A DNA stretch of 7,720 nt, from positions 1-7,720 of the forward strand of contig DJET01000043.1 of assembly GCA_002431945.1 (NCBI GenBank), in the 5' to 3' direction. Shown in pieces: positions 4,969 through 7,720 of the stretch (position 1 is the first letter of the stretch; every line of letters starts with the position of its first letter). This DNA is from Ruminococcaceae bacterium UBA5891. GTDB taxonomy: Bacteria > Bacillota > Clostridia > Oscillospirales > Acutalibacteraceae. The notes beneath the pieces were generated by a model, which searched no databases, had not been told where the DNA came from, and saw nothing but the letters and a program-made list of their open reading frames with translations. The position numbers and the translations under genes were made by a program.

Positions 4969-6738
4969 ATGACCGAAGGAACTATAACCAAGGTTGCGGG
5001 CCCTCTTGTTATTGCGGAGGGTATGCGCAACGCGGATATGTTCGACGTTGTGCGCGTTTCGGATAAGCACCTTATAGGCGAAATAATAGAAATGCACGGC
5101 GATAAGGCTTCAATTCAGGTTTATGAGGAAACTGCGGGCTTAGGTCCCGGCGAAAAGGTGGTTTCCACTGGTAAGCCTTTGAGCGTTGAATTGGGACCGG
5201 GACTTATCGGCTCGATATTCGACGGTATTCAAAGACCGCTTGCCGAGATAATGAAAGTAAGCGGCACTAATCTTCAGCGCGGCGTTGAGGTGCCGAGCCT
5301 GCCGAGAGATAAAAAGTGGCACTTTACACCTGCAAAAAAGGTGGGCGACGAAGTAAACGCGGGCGACACCGTGGGCACGGTGCAGGAAACCGCGATTGTA
5401 AACCACAAAATTATGGTGCCTAACAGAATAAAGGGCAAAATTGTAGAAATAGCCGAGGGCGACTACACGGTTGAAGAAACGGTTTATAAAGTAGAGACCG
5501 ATAAAGGCATAAAGGAATTTACCCTTATGCAGTCTTGGCCTGTTCGCGTGGGCAGACCGTATAAACGCAAATTATCGCCCGATATTCCGCTTGTTACAGG
5601 TCAGCGCGTTATCGATACGCTGTTCCCGATAGCAAAGGGCGGCGTTGCGGCGGTTCCGGGACCTTTCGGTTCGGGCAAGACCGTTGTGCAGCATCAGCTT
5701 GCTAAATGGGCGGCGGCGGATATTATAGTATACATCGGCTGCGGCGAGCGCGGCAACGAAATGACCGACGTTTTAAACGAATTTCCGGAGCTTAAAGATC
5801 CGAGAACGGGCAACTCTTTAATGGAGCGCACCGTGCTTATTGCAAACACATCGGATATGCCTGTTGCGGCGCGCGAAGCCTCAATTTACACCGGCATTAC
5901 AATTGCCGAGTATTTCCGCGATATGGGCTACACCGTGGCGCTTATGGCAGACTCAACCTCGCGCTGGGCGGAGGCTTTGCGTGAAATGTCGGGCAGACTT
6001 GAAGAAATGCCGGGCGAAGAAGGCTACCCCGCTTACTTGGGCTCGCGCCTTGCGCAGTTCTATGAGCGCGCGGGCAGAGTTATTGTAAACGGCGAGGGCG
6101 AAACAGAGGGCGCGCTTTCGGTTATCGGCGCGGTATCCCCTCCCGGCGGCGATATTTCGGAGCCTGTATCGCAGGCAACCCTGCGTATAGTAAAGGTTTT
6201 CTGGGGGCTTGATTCAGCCCTTGCATACAAGCGCCACTTCCCTGCTATAAACTGGCTTACAAGCTATTCGCTTTATGCCGATTCGCTGTCGGACTGGTTC
6301 AATAAAAACGTTAAGCCCGATTGGTACAAGCTGCGCGGCAGACTTATGGCTATTTTACAAGAGGAATCCGAGCTTGAAGAAATAGTAAAGCTTGTAGGTA
6401 TGGACGCCCTCTCCCCTTCTGACCGCTTAAAGCTTGAGGCGGCAAGGTCTATAAGAGAGGACTATCTGCACCAGAACGCGTTTGACGAGGTTGATACCTA
6501 CACCTCGCTTAACAAGCAGTATCTGCTTATGGAGCTTATCCTGGCGTTTTACGATAAATCGCTTGAGGCGCTGGGTAAAGGCGCGGCTATTGAAAAAATA
6601 GTTGCAATGCCATCGCGCGAGCGCATAGGCCGCTTTAAGTATGCAGATGAAAAGCAGACCGAAAACGAATATAACGAAATTTTGTCCGAGCTTGACAGCG
6701 ACATTGAAAAGGCTGTTAAGGCGAAGGACGAGACTTAA
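4969..6738 (+). CDS. ntpA: V-type ATPase catalytic subunit A (NtpA)
   Basis: This 589-residue protein is the nucleotide-hydrolysing subunit of the A3B3 head (E. hirae NtpA is of similar size). An N-terminal beta barrel (about 1-70) is followed by the subunit-specific bulge (about 110-195), which distinguishes A from F-type beta. The nucleotide-binding domain has the Walker A loop GPFGSGKT (231-238, Lys237). The catalytic glutamate and its neighbour are in GCGERGNE (Glu260, Arg261). The Walker B strand is in LMADSTSRW (Asp328). A helical C-terminal domain runs from about 440. The P-loop has Ser235 where eukaryotic A subunits carry the redox-regulatory Cys, so disulfide control is not expected. 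The P-loop is uninterrupted, so there is no intein like those of some archaeal A subunits. The ATG at 4969 follows AGGAG by 8 nt. ntpB begins 14 bp downstream. Confidence 0.97.
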   Translation: MTEGTITKVAGPLVIAEGMRNADMFDVVRVSDKHLIGEIIEMHGDKASIQVYEETAGLGPGEKVVSTGKPLSVELGPGLIGSIFDGIQRPLAEIMKVSGTNLQRGVEVPSLPRDKKWHFTPAKKVGDEVNAGDTVGTVQETAIVNHKIMVPNRIKGKIVEIAEGDYTVEETVYKVETDKGIKEFTLMQSWPVRVGRPYKRKLSPDIPLVTGQRVIDTLFPIAKGGVAAVPGPFGSGKTVVQHQLAKWAAADIIVYIGCGERGNEMTDVLNEFPELKDPRTGNSLMERTVLIANTSDMPVAAREASIYTGITIAEYFRDMGYTVALMADSTSRWAEALREMSGRLEEMPGEEGYPAYLGSRLAQFYERAGRVIVNGEGETEGALSVIGAVSPPGGDISEPVSQATLRIVKVFWGLDSALAYKRHFPAINWLTSYSLYADSLSDWFNKNVKPDWYKLRGRLMAILQEESELEEIVKLVGMDALSPSDRLKLEAARSIREDYLHQNAFDEVDTYTSLNKQYLLMELILAFYDKSLEALGKGAAIEKIVAMPSRERIGRFKYADEKQTENEYNEILSELDSDIEKAVKAKDET

Positions 6739-6745
6739 GGAGGGG
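6737..6745 (+). promoter_or_regulatory. Strong ribosome binding site of ntpB
   Basis: AAGGAGGGG begins within the ntpA stop codon. Its GGAGG core (6739-6743) is 9 nt before the ATG at 6753. It is comparable in strength to that of ntpK and fits the need for A and B in equal numbers. Confidence 0.75.
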
Positions 6746-6752
6746 AACTGCT

Positions 6753-7720
6753 ATGCCAAAGGAATATAAAACCATACGCGAGGTTGCAGGACCTCTTATG
6801 ATGGTAAGCGACGTTGATAACGTAAAGTATGACGAGCTCGGCGAAATCGAGTTGCCTAACGGCGATATTCGCCGCTGCAAGGTGCTTGAAATAAACGGCA
6901 CAAACGCATTGGTTCAGCTTTTTGAAAACTCCGCGGGAATTAACCTTGCCGATTCAAAGGTGCGCTTTTTAGGGCGCGGAATGGAACTGCCCGTATCGCC
7001 CGATATGCTTTCCCGCGTGTTTGACGGACTGGGCAGACCTATTGACGGCGGTCCCGAAATAATACCCGAAAAACGAATGGATATTAACGGCAGACCTATG
7101 AACCCTGCCGCGAGAAATTATCCGCAGGAGTTTATTCAAACGGGCGTTTCCGCAATCGACGGGCTTAACACACTGGTAAGAGGGCAAAAGCTGCCTATCT
7201 TCTCAGCGTCAGGTCTTCCGCACGCAAACCTTGCCGCACAGATAGCAAGGCAGGCAACCGTGCTTGGCGATAACAAACAGTTTGCCGTTGTTTTCGCCGC
7301 AATGGGTATTACCTTTGAAGAGTCCAATTTCTTTATAGATTCCTTTAAGGAAACAGGCGCTATTGACAGAACGGTAATGTTTGTAAACCTTGCTAACGAC
7401 CCTGCAATAGAGCGTATTGCAACGCCGAAAATGGCGCTTACCGCCGCAGAATACCTGGCATTTGACCTTGGTATGCAGGTGCTTGTTATTATGACCGACA
7501 TTACAAACTACGCCGACGCTCTGCGTGAGGTATCCGCCGCGCGTAAGGAAGTGCCGGGCAGGCGCGGTTACCCCGGATATATGTATACCGACCTTGCAAC
7601 CCTTTACGAGCGCGCAGGCAGACTTAAGGGCAAAGATGGCTCTATAACCCTTATACCCATTTTAACAATGCCCGAAGACGATAAGACACACCCTATCCCC
7701 GACCTTACAGGCTATATTAC
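6753..7720 (+). CDS. ntpB: V-type ATPase non-catalytic subunit B, 3'-truncated by window (NtpB)
   Basis: This gene is open from the ATG at 6753 to the window end: 322 complete codons of an expected 455-465, with no internal stop. The product alternates with subunit A in the hexameric head and forms the non-catalytic side of each nucleotide site. The N-terminus EYKTIREVAGPLM is the family's beta-barrel start. FDGLGRPIDGGPEI (from Phe90), TGVSAIDGLNTLVRGQKLP (130-148) and DPAIERIATPKMALTAAEYL follow as expected. The P-loop is replaced by SASGLPH (151-157), the normal degenerate form in B subunits, so hydrolysis by B is not expected. The conserved PEDDKTHPIPDLTGYI is the last part seen. The arginine finger (Arg350 in E. 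hirae) should lie just past the edge and cannot be checked. ntpD is expected next. Confidence 0.96.
   Translation, partial: MPKEYKTIREVAGPLMMVSDVDNVKYDELGEIELPNGDIRRCKVLEINGTNALVQLFENSAGINLADSKVRFLGRGMELPVSPDMLSRVFDGLGRPIDGGPEIIPEKRMDINGRPMNPAARNYPQEFIQTGVSAIDGLNTLVRGQKLPIFSASGLPHANLAAQIARQATVLGDNKQFAVVFAAMGITFEESNFFIDSFKETGAIDRTVMFVNLANDPAIERIATPKMALTAAEYLAFDLGMQVLVIMTDITNYADALREVSAARKEVPGRRGYPGYMYTDLATLYERAGRLKGKDGSITLIPILTMPEDDKTHPIPDLTGYI

Noticed and set aside
5659..5682. Possible intein insertion at the ntpA Walker A loop
   Set aside because: The loop reads straight through as GPFGSGKTV, and the protein has normal length, so no intein is present.

Overview
The window is most of a V-type (V/A-type) ATPase operon from a bacterium, read left to right in the order ntpF-ntpI-ntpK-ntpE-ntpC-ntpG-ntpA-ntpB. 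This is the gene order of the Enterococcus hirae Na+-ATPase ntp operon. The right edge cuts ntpB at about 70% of its usual length. The last rotor gene (ntpD, central-stalk subunit D) would be expected just beyond it. I identified the subunits by recognising family motifs in the translations; no database was searched.

The likely host is a member of the Firmicutes, probably an anaerobic Clostridia/Oscillospiraceae-type gut or sediment bacterium. Reasons: strong AGGAGG-type ribosome binding sites, TTG starts, AT-rich spacers around moderate-GC genes, the ntp gene order, and close resemblance of the A, B and K subunits to remembered enterococcal sequences. The genus cannot be fixed from this window.

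Layout. Positions 1-62 hold the first 20 codons of a leftward gene that looks like an alpha/beta hydrolase. Positions 63-238 are a divergent, AT-rich intergenic region with a candidate promoter for each direction, two dyads that could be operators, and a T7A7 tract. From 239 to the end, eight rightward genes are packed with gaps of 1-36 bp and one 8-bp overlap (ntpC/ntpG). No terminator was seen between them, so they are probably one transcript.

How the parts work together. A and B form the A3B3 catalytic head. G (subunit F of the general nomenclature) and the unseen D form the central shaft. C is the socket joining the shaft to the ring of K proteolipids. E and F (subunit G/H of the general nomenclature) form the peripheral stalks. 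I is the membrane stator, with ion half-channels and the essential arginines. ATP hydrolysis turns the K ring against I to pump ions; the reverse reaction makes ATP. K carries every residue that binds Na+ in the E. hirae ring, so Na+ is the likelier coupling ion.

This is a well-known system, and I found no evidence of an undescribed one. The points worth a second look are the sodium-site signature with an extra glutamate in K, the operator-like dyad in the divergent promoter region, and a 15-bp identical stretch shared by the two stalk genes.
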